A DNA stretch of 64,000 nt, from positions 124,001 to 188,000 of the forward strand of contig JAKQNR010000032.1 in the NCBI GenBank assembly GCA_029565685.1, given 5' to 3'. Positions 43,973-52,340 of the stretch are shown here, in pieces. Source of the stretch: a bacterium. Its GTDB lineage: Bacteria > Zhuqueibacterota > Zhuqueibacteria > Residuimicrobiales > Residuimicrobiaceae. Positions within the stretch are counted from its first letter, which is position 1; each line of letters starts with the position of its first letter. Both the position numbers and the translations under genes were made by a program. A model generated the notes under the pieces. It made no database searches. It was given only the letters and a program-made list of their open reading frames with translations, and was not told where the DNA came from.

Positions 43973-45388
43973 TTATCTTGGATCACCGCCTGGAGGGGGC
44001 GCGGAAGGACTTGGCGTCTGGCTCGAGGAGGAGGTTTGACTGCGGAACCCGCTGCTCATATTGTTGCGCTCGGTCATGCGTTGCTTCATCCGTTCGCTGG
44101 ATTCTTTAGCCCTGGAGAAGAACGCGTAAACGACCTCATCCCCCTCTTGCAGTCCTTCAAGCACCTCGGTGTAATCATAATTGCTCACGCCGGTTTTGAT
44201 CATGCGCGGCCGGAACCCCTCTGCGGTCTTGAGAATAACGCCCCGCCGCAAGGTGAATTCCTGTTCTTCCTCACGAGCTGACGGCGGCGTCTCCTCGGCT
44301 GCGCCTGCTCTGGGTTGCATGCCGGCTCTCGGCCCGCGGCCCATGCGGCCTTCACCGCCCGTACCGCGGCGCCGGCCAGCCGCTGCGCTGCCGCCAGGAC
44401 GTCCTGATTCTGATTGGCTGCCGCCCATGGCAATCCGCACTTTTTGCATTTCGCTGAACAGCTCCTTGTCGGTCATCAACGCCTCATTGGAGACCAGCAG
44501 CACGTTCTTTTTGTCAGCGACCAGAATATCCACTGTGGCGTTCATGCCGGCTTTGAGGCGGCCGCCGGAATTATCCACCAGGATGGTAACCTCAAAAGTG
44601 GTGACGTTTTGCACTACCGAAGATTGGGCAGCAATGCGCAAAACCTGTCCTTGAAAGGTTTTATCCGGATAGGCGTCTGCCACCACTTTAGCTTTCATGC
44701 CAGGAGCGATTTTGCCGATATCGACCTCATCCACATCCGCTTTGACATATACCTCCCGCATGTCCGCCACTGTGGCAATCAGAGTGCCGCCGGAGACGTT
44801 AGAAATGCCGGAGGAGATGATCTGGCCTCTTTCTACATCTTTGGTCAGGATGATGCCATTGATCGGCGAGCGCACAATGGTCTCCTTCAGGCGGATGTCG
44901 CTGTTGTCGACATCGATGCGCGAGCGCACCAACTGGGCCTGAGCTTCCACCACCGCCAGTTTGGCCACATCGAATTCAGAGTTGGAGATCAACCCCTTGT
45001 TGAACAACTCTTGTTTGCGCGTCAGTTCACTCTGCTTCTGTTTCAGGTTCGCTTCCGCCACCTCCAGATTGGCCACGGCTTGGTCATAGTTGTTTTTCGT
45101 GTCTTTCTGATCCAACCGGGCGATGAGATCGCCGATTTTTACCTGGTCCGACTCGTTGATCTTGAGCTCTTCGATCAATCCGCTGGCTTTTGATTTTATT
45201 TCAACCTTGTTGATCGGCTCGATAGTGCCGGTGGCCGTGACAATGACGGTCAGATCGCCCCTCTGAATGGTTTCTGATTGTGGAACGTATACGCTGGAGG
45301 CTACACTGGGCCGATGCGGTCGAAAAAGAAAATAGGCCGTAATCGCAAGGGCGACGACCACCGCTGCCCCATAATACCATTTTTTCAT
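43973..45388 (-). CDS. Periplasmic adaptor subunit, MacA/HlyD family
   Basis: 471 residues. There is one N-terminal membrane anchor (about 5-22), a lipoyl/barrel-sandwich domain interrupted by a coiled-coil hairpin (about 105-175), and a beta-barrel domain (about 215-290). The membrane-proximal domain carries an unusual insertion of about 75 residues (about 325-400), very rich in Gly, Arg, Ala and Pro, and a Ser/Pro-rich tail. The adaptor bridges an inner-membrane ABC permease to a TolC-like exit duct. The ATG lies 44 bp downstream of the Spy-like gene, consistent with an envelope-stress efflux operon. Confidence 0.9.
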   Translation of the reverse strand: MKKWYYGAAVVVALAITAYFLFRPHRPSVASSVYVPQSETIQRGDLTVIVTATGTIEPINKVEIKSKASGLIEELKINESDQVKIGDLIARLDQKDTKNNYDQAVANLEVAEANLKQKQSELTRKQELFNKGLISNSEFDVAKLAVVEAQAQLVRSRIDVDNSDIRLKETIVRSPINGIILTKDVERGQIISSGISNVSGGTLIATVADMREVYVKADVDEVDIGKIAPGMKAKVVADAYPDKTFQGQVLRIAAQSSVVQNVTTFEVTILVDNSGGRLKAGMNATVDILVADKKNVLLVSNEALMTDKELFSEMQKVRIAMGGSQSESGRPGGSAAAGRRRGTGGEGRMGRGPRAGMQPRAGAAEETPPSAREEEQEFTLRRGVILKTAEGFRPRMIKTGVSNYDYTEVLEGLQEGDEVVYAFFSRAKESSERMKQRMTERNNMSSGFRSQTSSSSQTPSPSAPPPGGDPR

Positions 45389-45432
45389 GAACGCAATACT
45401 CCTAATTAAATTAAAGAGAAAGCTGAACGGCG

Positions 45433-45795
45433 TTACCCTTTGGGTCTGTTCCGTTTGGTTATTTTTTCGAATTTTTCCCGCTGATCCGGATTAAGCACTT
45501 TTGTAAACTCTTGCTGAAATTCTTCCTGAATGCGACGGAACTGCGGACCGGTCGTTCTGCGCAATTCGTCGTGTTTGTTTTTGGTCGCTTCCAGGAGAAG
45601 GCGCAGCTGTTCTTTCTGCACGTCATTCAGTTGCAGGTCTACGGACAACCGCTCAAAGAAATCATGCGACCGTCTCCGTTCAAAGGGCGGGCGGTTGTGA
45701 TCATCGAGCAGATGCCGGTCGATGACGACGCCGAGCAGGACGCCGACTAAAAGCACCATGCCCAGACTGGCGATCGCCGTACGTTTTGAGTTCAT
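45433..45795 (-). CDS. Spy/CpxP-like periplasmic LTxxQ protein
   Basis: 120 residues with an N-terminal membrane or signal segment (about 8-26) and a helical periplasmic part. Two LTxxQ-like motifs are visible: LNDVQKEQLRLL and LNPDQREKFEKI. Spy-type proteins act as periplasmic chaperones or metal-stress sensors. The start overlaps the anti-sigma stop by four bases (ATGA). In other bacteria similar small proteins (CnrX, ZraP) belong to ECF or two-component metal-response systems, so it may sense the same stress that releases the sigma factor (inference). Confidence 0.8.
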   Translation of the reverse strand: MNSKRTAIASLGMVLLVGVLLGVVIDRHLLDDHNRPPFERRRSHDFFERLSVDLQLNDVQKEQLRLLLEATKNKHDELRRTTGPQFRRIQEEFQQEFTKVLNPDQREKFEKITKRNRPKG

Positions 45796-46268
45796 TGAGA
45801 AAATCCTCCGAATTGACTGGAAGGTTGCGACAGCGCGAATTGCAGCACTTGGTTCATATCGCCGAGAGATTGAACGAGTTCCTGTTGGCCGCTCAGGAGT
45901 TCGACCTCGGTCACCTGCACAGCGTTTTCCAGAGCCTGATCATCCTGCGGCCATGCCAACAGTGCCACAAGAATAATCGCGGCCACCGCCGCCCAGCGGA
46001 GGAATGGCCGCCACAGACGATCCAATTCGCTCCAGAACGTCTCTGCGGCTGCACTCCGATACCCGGCCAGGACCCGCGAGGCGAAAAAGGGCGAAACCGC
46101 ATAGGAGGGCTGCTGCCGCGTCATCGCTCTGACCTGCTGTAAATCAGCCAGAAGGTTTTGACAGCGGCGGCACTGCTTGAGATGCTGCTCCACAGCGGCT
46201 TTATCGGCCGGGCTCAGTTGATCATCCAGCCAGGCCGACAGGTTTACAGTCTCATGAGCCTTTTTCAC
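45792..46268 (-). CDS. Anti-sigma factor with a zinc-finger (zf-HC2) domain
   Basis: 158 residues. The N-terminal anti-sigma domain carries the zinc motif His-x3-Cys-x2-Cys in EQHLKQCRRC (about 26-35), and one membrane helix follows (about 90-107). A short periplasmic tail ends the protein. It should hold the ECF sigma factor at the membrane until proteolysis or conformational change. The GTG at 46266-46268 follows GGAGGAG and lies inside the end of the sigma gene (17-bp overlap), the usual arrangement for a sigma/anti-sigma pair. Confidence 0.88.
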   Translation of the reverse strand: MKKAHETVNLSAWLDDQLSPADKAAVEQHLKQCRRCQNLLADLQQVRAMTRQQPSYAVSPFFASRVLAGYRSAAAETFWSELDRLWRPFLRWAAVAAIILVALLAWPQDDQALENAVQVTEVELLSGQQELVQSLGDMNQVLQFALSQPSSQFGGFSQ

Positions 46269-46839
46269 GGTTCTCCTCCAGATAAGGCTTTAACCGGTTT
46301 GCTAATTCTTTGCGCGCCCGGAAAAGACGCGATTTGACCGTTCCCATGCGCCAGTGCAACAAGGCTGCGATCTCCTCATAGCTGTATTCCTGCAGATCCC
46401 TGAGGACCAGCACCTGGCGAAGCGATTCGGGCAATCTCTGCAAAGCGGCATGGAGAGCCCGACTGCGTTCATCCTGGATCAATTGCTGCAGCGCGTTCTG
46501 ACCAGGATCCGCGTACTCGATCTCTGTGTCGTCAGCGGAACGCTTGAACGGATGGATGATGCTTCGCACTTTGACTTTGCGCAGGTGATCGCGGCACTGA
46601 TTCAGGGCGATGCGAAAGAGCCAGGACCTGAACGGAGCGCGAAATTCATATTTACCGATGGCCAGAAAGGCTCGGATAAAAGTCTCCTGGGCGATATCCT
46701 CCACCGCGGCTCGATCGTTGATCATCGAGAGAATAAACCCATGGACCGCGCTTGCATGCAAGCTGATCAGTCTGGACATAGCCTGTTGATCGCCCGCCTG
46801 GCTCGCTATGATGATATCCTTGTCGTCTGCAGATTGCAC
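46252..46839 (-). CDS. ECF RNA polymerase sigma factor (RpoE-like)
   Basis: 195 residues with sigma region 2 (about 18-90; DIAQETFIRAF and FRSWLFRIALNQCRDHLRK) and region 4 (about 130-185; LPESLRQVLVLRDLQEYSYEEIAALL and MGTVKSRLFRARKEL), with no region 1 or 3. It directs transcription of its own operon and probably envelope-stress genes. It starts at GTG 46837-46839 with a GAGAAG site. An AGAAC-N16-CGTTT element at 46867-46892 suggests autoregulation. It is first in the operon with anti-sigma, Spy-like, MacA-like and permease genes. Confidence 0.93.
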   Translation of the reverse strand: MQSADDKDIIIASQAGDQQAMSRLISLHASAVHGFILSMINDRAAVEDIAQETFIRAFLAIGKYEFRAPFRSWLFRIALNQCRDHLRKVKVRSIIHPFKRSADDTEIEYADPGQNALQQLIQDERSRALHAALQRLPESLRQVLVLRDLQEYSYEEIAALLHWRMGTVKSRLFRARKELANRLKPYLEENREKGS

Positions 46840-46866
46840 GCTTTCTTCTCATATTATCATGCAATT

Positions 46867-46892
46867 AAACGTATGGATTCTGATAATGTTCT
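46867..46892 (-). promoter_or_regulatory. ECF-type promoter, probable autoregulation
   Basis: Minus strand AGAAC (46888-46892), 16-bp spacer, CGTTT (46867-46871), resembling the GAAC / CGT boxes of RpoE-like sigma factors. The predicted start is about 20 bp before the sigma-factor GTG. Confidence 0.4.
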
Positions 46893-46935
46893 GGCCAAGC
46901 GAAATTATTTTTAGAGACCTTGGTCTAAATAAATC

Positions 46936-46964
46936 TTGACAAATACGCCTTTGTTGGCTAATTT
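46936..46964 (+). promoter_or_regulatory. Promoter for the envelope operon
   Basis: Perfect TTGACA (46936-46941), 17-bp spacer, TAATTT (46959-46964). The -10 is of the TAnnTT type. The start near 46971 gives a leader of about 183 nt before the ATG at 47154. Confidence 0.5.
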
Positions 46965-47153
46965 AATATAAATTAAAAATTAGGCGCAATAAATATAACT
47001 GTTGTGCGGGGAGCGAATTTTTTCACCGTCTAAGCTGTTTTATCGGTTGCTGGGTTTTTGTGTTTTAAATCACGCTCAGAGTCGCATCAAGCTCGTAATC
47101 TTCTTGGCCATGTGCCAGTTGAATGTTCACTCATTTAAAGGGAGGGCACTTTT

Positions 47154-48059
47154 ATGAAGTCCCACCGCATAGGGAGGCTGGGCTTGTCGATGATTCTGCT
47201 GATGGCCGGTTGGATCTTTGCGCAGAATGTGCAACAGGCGGTCGGAAGCAACGGATTGGTGGATTGGTCGAATCAGATGATCAGAGCGACAGGGATCGGT
47301 TCGCCCAATCCCAACATGCCGGAAACCGCGCAACGCGCGGGCGCCATCGATGCAGCCAAAAAAGCGGCTTTGCGTAATTTGCTGGAAACGGTAAAAGGGA
47401 TGACTCTTGATTCTGAAACCACAGTGCGTAATTTTATGGTTGAGAACGATGTGATCAACACGCGGGTTTCCGGCATTGTCAGAAATTTTACCGTAGTGGA
47501 TACCAAATATATGTCGACCGGCGACATCGAAGTGACCATCGAGATGCCTTTGTCCGGCGCGTTAAGCGATGCGCTGCTGCCGCCGCAGATGGGCGGGGCA
47601 ACGCTCGCATCGGCCGGTGGCGCTGTCTGTCCCTGTTGTGGTCAGCCCTGGCCTGCCGGCAAGCCTTTTCCAGCGGGAATGAGTGTAAACCAGCCGGCGC
47701 CGATTTCTTCCGCCGGCGGCGCTGTGACCGGCCTGGTGATCGATACCAAAGGATTGGGCATTCGGCCGGCCATGGCGCCCAAGGTACTCGATGAGAGCGG
47801 CCAGGAGCTCTATGGCTCCAAATATGTCAGTCGTGAATGGGCGGTGCAGATCGGCATGGTCGGCTACGATAAAGACGTAAACCGTGCGCGCAGCAATGAC
47901 CGCGTGGCCGACAATCCTCTGGTGGTTAAGGCGCTCAAAGCATCAGGGCCGAACAAATCGGATGTTGTGGTTTCCGCCGCTTCCGCCGAGGCCATTCGCA
48001 CGGTGGCCAGCGCGCATAATTTTCTTGATCAATGCAAGGTGATGTTCATCGTGGATTAA
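47154..48059 (+). CDS. LPP20/FlgP-like secreted protein with a CxxC insert
   Basis: 301 residues, signal peptide ending near Ile-Phe-Ala. Residues about 35-145 resemble the LPP20/FlgP domain (RAGAIDAAKKAALRNLLETVKGM, later STGDIEVTIEMPLSG). FlgP forms outer-membrane disc or ring structures in some polar flagella. A proline-rich insert carries CPCCGQPWP (about 160-168), a rubredoxin- or zinc-knuckle-like cluster that is unusual in a secreted protein. The C-terminal 120 residues (GLVIDTKGLGIRPAMAPKVLDESG) form a further domain common to envelope proteins of this type. GGAGGG precedes the ATG. It is first gene of the operon. Confidence 0.75.
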   Translation: MKSHRIGRLGLSMILLMAGWIFAQNVQQAVGSNGLVDWSNQMIRATGIGSPNPNMPETAQRAGAIDAAKKAALRNLLETVKGMTLDSETTVRNFMVENDVINTRVSGIVRNFTVVDTKYMSTGDIEVTIEMPLSGALSDALLPPQMGGATLASAGGAVCPCCGQPWPAGKPFPAGMSVNQPAPISSAGGAVTGLVIDTKGLGIRPAMAPKVLDESGQELYGSKYVSREWAVQIGMVGYDKDVNRARSNDRVADNPLVVKALKASGPNKSDVVVSAASAEAIRTVASAHNFLDQCKVMFIVD

Positions 48060-48079
48060 TTTTCTCAGGAGAGGGAATC

Positions 48080-49231
48080 ATGAAACGTTGGTGTGTCATC
48101 GTCCTTCTAGCCGGGCTGGTGAGTGGTTTTGCCGTGGGCTGCGGCCCCAAGGCCGTCAAGGAGGAATCGGTGCTGGATACCGCAGACCATCATTACAGCC
48201 AGGGCATGCGCGCATACGAGCGAGGGCAGTACGCCGCTGCGGTGGAAGAATTTCAGAGGGCCCTGTCCCTGAATCCTGATTACGCTGAAGGATACGCCGG
48301 TCTGGCCCTGGTCTGGGCCGCTAAGGGTTCTTTCGATAAAGCCCATGAGGTTATCGGCAAGGCCTTGGATAAAAACGGAAAATCATTAGACAGCCGGATG
48401 GCGAAGGGACGCATCCTGGTGATGGAACGAAAAGGCCAGGATTGGCTCGAAGATGCGATCAAAGAATTTGATCAGGCCGCAAAGATTAATCCGTATTCCC
48501 CCAAGCCGCTCTATTTCAAGGGCGAGGCGTACAAGGCCGGTTATAAATTTACCGAAGCGGCCGCCGCCTACAGCCAGGTGATCGCTTTGAAGGGCGAGTA
48601 CGCCGCCGAAGCGGACCAAGCCTGGGCCACGGTTCAGAAAATTCAACGAGCTGCTCCGGGCACCAAACTCGGCGCTCGAATCGCTCTGATCGATGAAATC
48701 GATCGGGCTGATGTGGCGGTGCTGTTCGTAGAGGAGCTGAAACTGCTCGAGCTGATCGATAAGAAAACAGTCAAAACTTTTGACACCGGTTTCAAAGCGC
48801 CTGACGCGCCGTCCAACCCGCAGACCTCGCAGATCCTACAGAACAACGCGGTCCAGGACGTAGCGACTCACTGGGCGAAAAATTGGATTATCGATATCGT
48901 CCAGGCGCATGGCATGGAGGTGTTTCCGGATCACACTTTTCGTCCGGATGAAAAGATCACTCGCGCGGATTACGCCATGCTGCTGCAGAATATTTTGATC
49001 CTGGCCACCGGCGATGAAAACCTGGCCACCAAGTATATCGGTTCTGCATCACGGTTTCCGGACCTGAATGCCAGCCATTATGCCTATAATGCCATTTGCC
49101 TTATGGTGGATCGAGGCATCATGCAGGCCGACAAGCTGAGCGGCGCTTTTCATCTCAATGATCCGGTCTCGGGCGCGGATGCACTGCTGATTATCCGTGA
49201 TCTGCAAAACGCCCTAAAAATGGCTTTTTAG
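48080..49231 (+). CDS. Lipoprotein with TPR repeats and an SLH domain
   Basis: 383 residues. Lipoprotein signal with Cys21 in FAVGCG. Tetratricopeptide repeats (about 35-190) follow, e.g. YSQGMRAYERGQYAAAVEEFQRALSLNPDYAEGY. A C-terminal S-layer-homology-type region (about 275-380) has DVATHWAKNWIIDIVQAHGMEVFPDHTFRPDEKITRADYA. SLH domains bind cell-wall polymers or lie in outer-membrane-anchored proteins. ATG 48080 follows CAGGAGAGGG. It lies 20 bp after the LPP20-like gene. The pairing suggests a scaffold for the FlgT/CsgG-like proteins that follow (inference). Confidence 0.85.
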   Translation: MKRWCVIVLLAGLVSGFAVGCGPKAVKEESVLDTADHHYSQGMRAYERGQYAAAVEEFQRALSLNPDYAEGYAGLALVWAAKGSFDKAHEVIGKALDKNGKSLDSRMAKGRILVMERKGQDWLEDAIKEFDQAAKINPYSPKPLYFKGEAYKAGYKFTEAAAAYSQVIALKGEYAAEADQAWATVQKIQRAAPGTKLGARIALIDEIDRADVAVLFVEELKLLELIDKKTVKTFDTGFKAPDAPSNPQTSQILQNNAVQDVATHWAKNWIIDIVQAHGMEVFPDHTFRPDEKITRADYAMLLQNILILATGDENLATKYIGSASRFPDLNASHYAYNAICLMVDRGIMQADKLSGAFHLNDPVSGADALLIIRDLQNALKMAF

Positions 49232-49291
49232 CCGGGTCGGCTGGCGCCCTGCGCTGATCCTGCCGCTGTGGAGGCACTAACGACGGAGCTT

Positions 49292-50506
49292 ATGGTGAAA
49301 AATTTCTTTTTAACAGGCCTACGAGCAGTCCCGCTCCTGCTTCTGGCCGGCACCTGTGCATGGGCTCAGGTTCAGGTTACCGGCATGGGCGCCATCACTT
49401 ACAACGATCTTCCGGCTGCACGGGATCGTGCGGTGCAGGATGCGTTGCGCAAGGCTGTGGAGCAGACGTTGGGCACTCTGATCGATGCTCAGACGCGCGT
49501 AGAAAATTACATGGTGGTGGAGGACCGCATCCTCAATTGGACGCGCGGATATGTCAAAACCTTTCAGATCGTTTCCGAACGCAAGGCGGCTGCGGATCTT
49601 TATGAGGTAACGATCAATGCACAGGTGGATGTCGCTGATCTGGAAAAAGATGTGAATGCGGTGGAGCACCTCATCCACTCCATGGGCAATCCTCGGATCA
49701 TGTTCTTGGTGGATGAAAAAAACATTGGCACGACATCTGACCGCAGCCATTACTTTGACGTGACGATGACCGCGGCGGAAACGGTGTTGATGAATAAGTT
49801 CATGGAAAAAGGATTTCAGGTGATCGATCCGGCCACGGTGCGCGCCGGCAAAGAACGCGACGCGGTGTTGGCCGCCATCAACGGCGACCAAAAGGCCGCG
49901 GCCGCGCTGGCCGTGGCTCTGGAGGCGGAGGTGGTGGTGACCGGCAAGGCCGTGGCGTCTGTTGCCACCGGCGTCAATCTGGGCGGCATGAAATCCTGTC
50001 AGGCGAGTGTGGACGCCCGGGTGATTGATGCGGATGTGGGCACGGTGCTGGCCACCGCAATGAAGAACAGCGCCTATCCCCATATCGACCCGGTCGTGGG
50101 CGGCGTCAAAGCCATCGAAAAAGCCGGCGCGCTGCTGGCGGACGATCTCATCGGCAAGATTCTACAAAAGTGGCGCACCAAGTTTTATCAGGCGAATACC
50201 GTCAAGCTGATGGTTACGGGGCTGCGCAATTACACCGACGCCTCTCATTTCCGCGGTGCGCTCTCCTACTTGGGGCGCGGCATCAAAGCGGTCCATCAGC
50301 GGCAGATCGCCGGCGGTGTGGGAGAGTTCGACGTCGAAATCGCCGGAACCGCCGACCAGTTAGCGAGAGAGCTCGATCAGCGCAAGGTCAGCGATTATTT
50401 GGTCGATGTGGTCGGCGCCACCGCTAACCAGGTGACGATCAGCATTGTACGTGCAGCGCCATCACCGGCTCAACCCACGGTTCCGGATACGGTCGGGCCG
50501 CAATAA
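49292..50506 (+). CDS. FlgT-like envelope protein
   Basis: 404 residues with a signal peptide ending near Ala-Trp-Ala. Residues about 25-125 resemble the FlgT N-terminal domain (VQVTGMGAITYNDLPAARDRAVQDALRKAVEQ, then VTINAQVDV). Residues about 130-300 resemble the TolB-N/CsgG-like middle domain (PRIMFLVDEKN and LEAEVVVTGKAVASV). FlgT belongs to the H-ring of sheathed polar flagella in Vibrio, yet no flagellar gene is in this window. ATG 49292 has GGAG five bases upstream; a GTG at 49268 is less likely. Confidence 0.78.
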   Translation: MVKNFFLTGLRAVPLLLLAGTCAWAQVQVTGMGAITYNDLPAARDRAVQDALRKAVEQTLGTLIDAQTRVENYMVVEDRILNWTRGYVKTFQIVSERKAAADLYEVTINAQVDVADLEKDVNAVEHLIHSMGNPRIMFLVDEKNIGTTSDRSHYFDVTMTAAETVLMNKFMEKGFQVIDPATVRAGKERDAVLAAINGDQKAAAALAVALEAEVVVTGKAVASVATGVNLGGMKSCQASVDARVIDADVGTVLATAMKNSAYPHIDPVVGGVKAIEKAGALLADDLIGKILQKWRTKFYQANTVKLMVTGLRNYTDASHFRGALSYLGRGIKAVHQRQIAGGVGEFDVEIAGTADQLARELDQRKVSDYLVDVVGATANQVTISIVRAAPSPAQPTVPDTVGPQ

Positions 50507-50606
50507 CCAGACCCCGGCTTGCCGGAACAGCGCGGTTCACTGCAGACATTTCTTGTACCTCCCTTTGGGGCTGAATAAACGAACCTTCAACCTGACGAGG
50601 TGTACT

Positions 50607-51515
50607 ATGCGCATTGAAACATCCCGGATTCTCTGGGTCCTCTTGTTGGCTGCTGTGGTGATCGCTTCGGCGCAGCCGAAAAAACGAGTGGCGGTTTTCG
50701 CCTTTGACGACAAAACTTCTCATCGGGTGCGCTGGTGGACCGGACAGCCGGTGGGGGAAGGCATGGCGGATATGCTGATCACCGCTCTGGTCAAGAGCGG
50801 CCGGTATACGGTATTGGAGCGGACAGAGCTCAATCAGGTGCTTGCAGAGCAACAGCTCGGTCAATCCGGCGCTCTGACCCCGGAGAGCGCCGCCAAGGTC
50901 GGGCAACTGCTCGGCGTTGAAGTGGCTGTCATCGGCGCGGTGACGGAATTCGGCCATTCAGAAAAAAATGTCGGCGGCGCCATCAAAAAGGTCGGTTTCG
51001 GCCTGGGGGTGAAAAACATCAAAGCCAGTGTGGCTGTGGATGTGCGTCTGGTCAATACGAGCACCGGTGAAATCATAACCGCCGAATCGGTTCGGGAGGA
51101 GGATTCCGCCAAAGGGCTGTCCGTCGATACCCAGAAATTCGATTTTGACAATAAGAATCAGTTTGATGAGTCGCTCGTCGGCAAGGCCACCCGTAAAGCG
51201 ATCGATAAGGTGGTGGCCCTGTTGGACGGCGCCTCCACGAATCTGGCCTTTTCCGCCAAGATCATCAAAGCGGACGGCGCCATCTACATCAACGTGGGAT
51301 CTGCTGCCGGCGTCAAGCCCGGCGATCTGTTTACTGTTTACCGGCCGGGCGAAGAGCTGATCGACCCAGACACCGGTCTTTCACTCGGTGCAGCGGAAAC
51401 CCGAATCGGAAGGATCAGAGTGGTGAACAACGCCATCGGCAACGGCAAAGCCTCCGAGTGCGAAGCGGTGGAAGGATCCGGCTTTCAGCGCAATGATCTT
51501 GTTAAACAGAATTAA
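50607..51515 (+). CDS. CsgG-family protein with a FlgT-C-like C-terminal domain
   Basis: 302 residues. The signal peptide ends near Ala-Ser-Ala. The CsgG/HfaB-like domain (about 25-215) has KKRVAVFAFDDKT, VGEGMADMLITALVKSGRYTVLERTELNQVLAEQQL and a Gly-rich hairpin region (VGGAIKKVGFGLGV). Residues about 220-302 form a small beta domain (IYINVGSAAGVKPGDLFTVYRPG, IGRIRVV) like the FlgT C-terminal domain. CsgG proteins form outer-membrane export pores for amyloid subunits; a lipobox Cys is not obvious here, so pore formation is uncertain. ATG 50607 has a GACGAGG site. Confidence 0.85.
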   Translation: MRIETSRILWVLLLAAVVIASAQPKKRVAVFAFDDKTSHRVRWWTGQPVGEGMADMLITALVKSGRYTVLERTELNQVLAEQQLGQSGALTPESAAKVGQLLGVEVAVIGAVTEFGHSEKNVGGAIKKVGFGLGVKNIKASVAVDVRLVNTSTGEIITAESVREEDSAKGLSVDTQKFDFDNKNQFDESLVGKATRKAIDKVVALLDGASTNLAFSAKIIKADGAIYINVGSAAGVKPGDLFTVYRPGEELIDPDTGLSLGAAETRIGRIRVVNNAIGNGKASECEAVEGSGFQRNDLVKQN

Positions 51516-51590
51516 GCGGCCTATTCTCGATCGGCCCGGGGAGCGTGGAATCGTCACGCCCTTCGCCCTTTTGCTGGGAGGAACAGGTAG

Positions 51591-52331
51591 ATGAAAAGAT
51601 GCATGCTTCTGCTTTTTGCCATGCTGCCCATGGTTTGGCAAGCTCGCGCCGAAAGCGGTAAAACGATCGGCTCCATCTCTTTTATCCTTGGCGGACCGGA
51701 TGACATTCATATCCAACCCCGCGGCGCCGCCGAATGGTCGCGTGTTCAGCTCGGGCTGAAGGTTCATGATGGCGATGCCATTCGAACGCAAAAAGAGTCG
51801 CGCTGCGAAATCAAGTTGTTGGACGCCAGCATCATCCGTATCGGAGAAGCCACCTCTTTTGTGTTTACCCAGGCGGCTCTAACGGCGCAGTCTCGACAGA
51901 TCAAGGCAGAGATTCCTAATGGACAGGTGTATCTGAACCTGTCCACGCCGGCGTCCAACAAAAGCAGTTTTCAGATCAAGGCGCCCACGGCGGTCTGCGC
52001 TGTGCGCGGCACGGTCTACCGCGTTCAAGCGGACACGGCCACTCAGTGTGTAGTGTACGACGGCGCCGTAGAGGTGGGGCCGGCCAAATTATGGGGCTTG
52101 CCGCGGTCGCAGACCAGCAAAAGCCTGCAGCCGGTGGAGGTGCCGGGACCCAGCCAGGTTCCGGGTCCCTATGAGGTCAGTTTGGATCAGTGGGTCAGAA
52201 TCGTCAAGGGCTTTCAAATCACAGTTCGTGCCGACGGTAAATATGCCAAAACCGCTTTCGATCCTGCGCAAGATGCGGCGACGGAATGGGTCAGGTGGAA
52301 TAAAGAGTTGGACCAAAAAGTAAAACGCTAG
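51591..52331 (+). CDS. FecR-domain secreted protein
   Basis: 246 residues with a signal peptide ending near Ala-Arg-Ala. The FecR domain (about 25-165) has LKVHDGDAIRTQKESRCEIKLLDASIIRIGE and the hallmark FQIKAPTAVCAVRGTVYRV. No N-terminal anti-sigma helix or membrane anchor is present, so it is a stand-alone periplasmic FecR module rather than a TonB-linked regulator. In FCB bacteria such proteins often accompany CHASE2 or OmpA-like envelope proteins, and this window also encodes a CHASE2 cyclase (59765). GGGAGG precedes the ATG by ten bases. It is the last envelope gene before the AI-2E permease, 9 bp away. Confidence 0.87.
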   Translation: MKRCMLLLFAMLPMVWQARAESGKTIGSISFILGGPDDIHIQPRGAAEWSRVQLGLKVHDGDAIRTQKESRCEIKLLDASIIRIGEATSFVFTQAALTAQSRQIKAEIPNGQVYLNLSTPASNKSSFQIKAPTAVCAVRGTVYRVQADTATQCVVYDGAVEVGPAKLWGLPRSQTSKSLQPVEVPGPSQVPGPYEVSLDQWVRIVKGFQITVRADGKYAKTAFDPAQDAATEWVRWNKELDQKVKR

Positions 52332-52340
52332 GCGTCGGGT

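Larger units (their letters stand above)
46840..47153. other. Divergent intergenic region, 314 bp
   Basis: It separates the minus-strand ECF operon from the plus-strand envelope operon. It holds the ECF-type promoter (46867-46892), an imperfect inverted repeat TTTAGAGACC-TT-GGTCTAAA (46912-46928), and the plus-strand promoter (46936-46964). The remaining 190 bp before the ATG at 47154 show no gene. Confidence 0.5.

Noticed and set aside
47154..52331. Curli or flagellar biogenesis locus
   Set aside because: Only CsgG-, FlgP- and FlgT-like proteins are present; no curlin repeats, CsgE/F, flagellin, hook or motor genes are seen.
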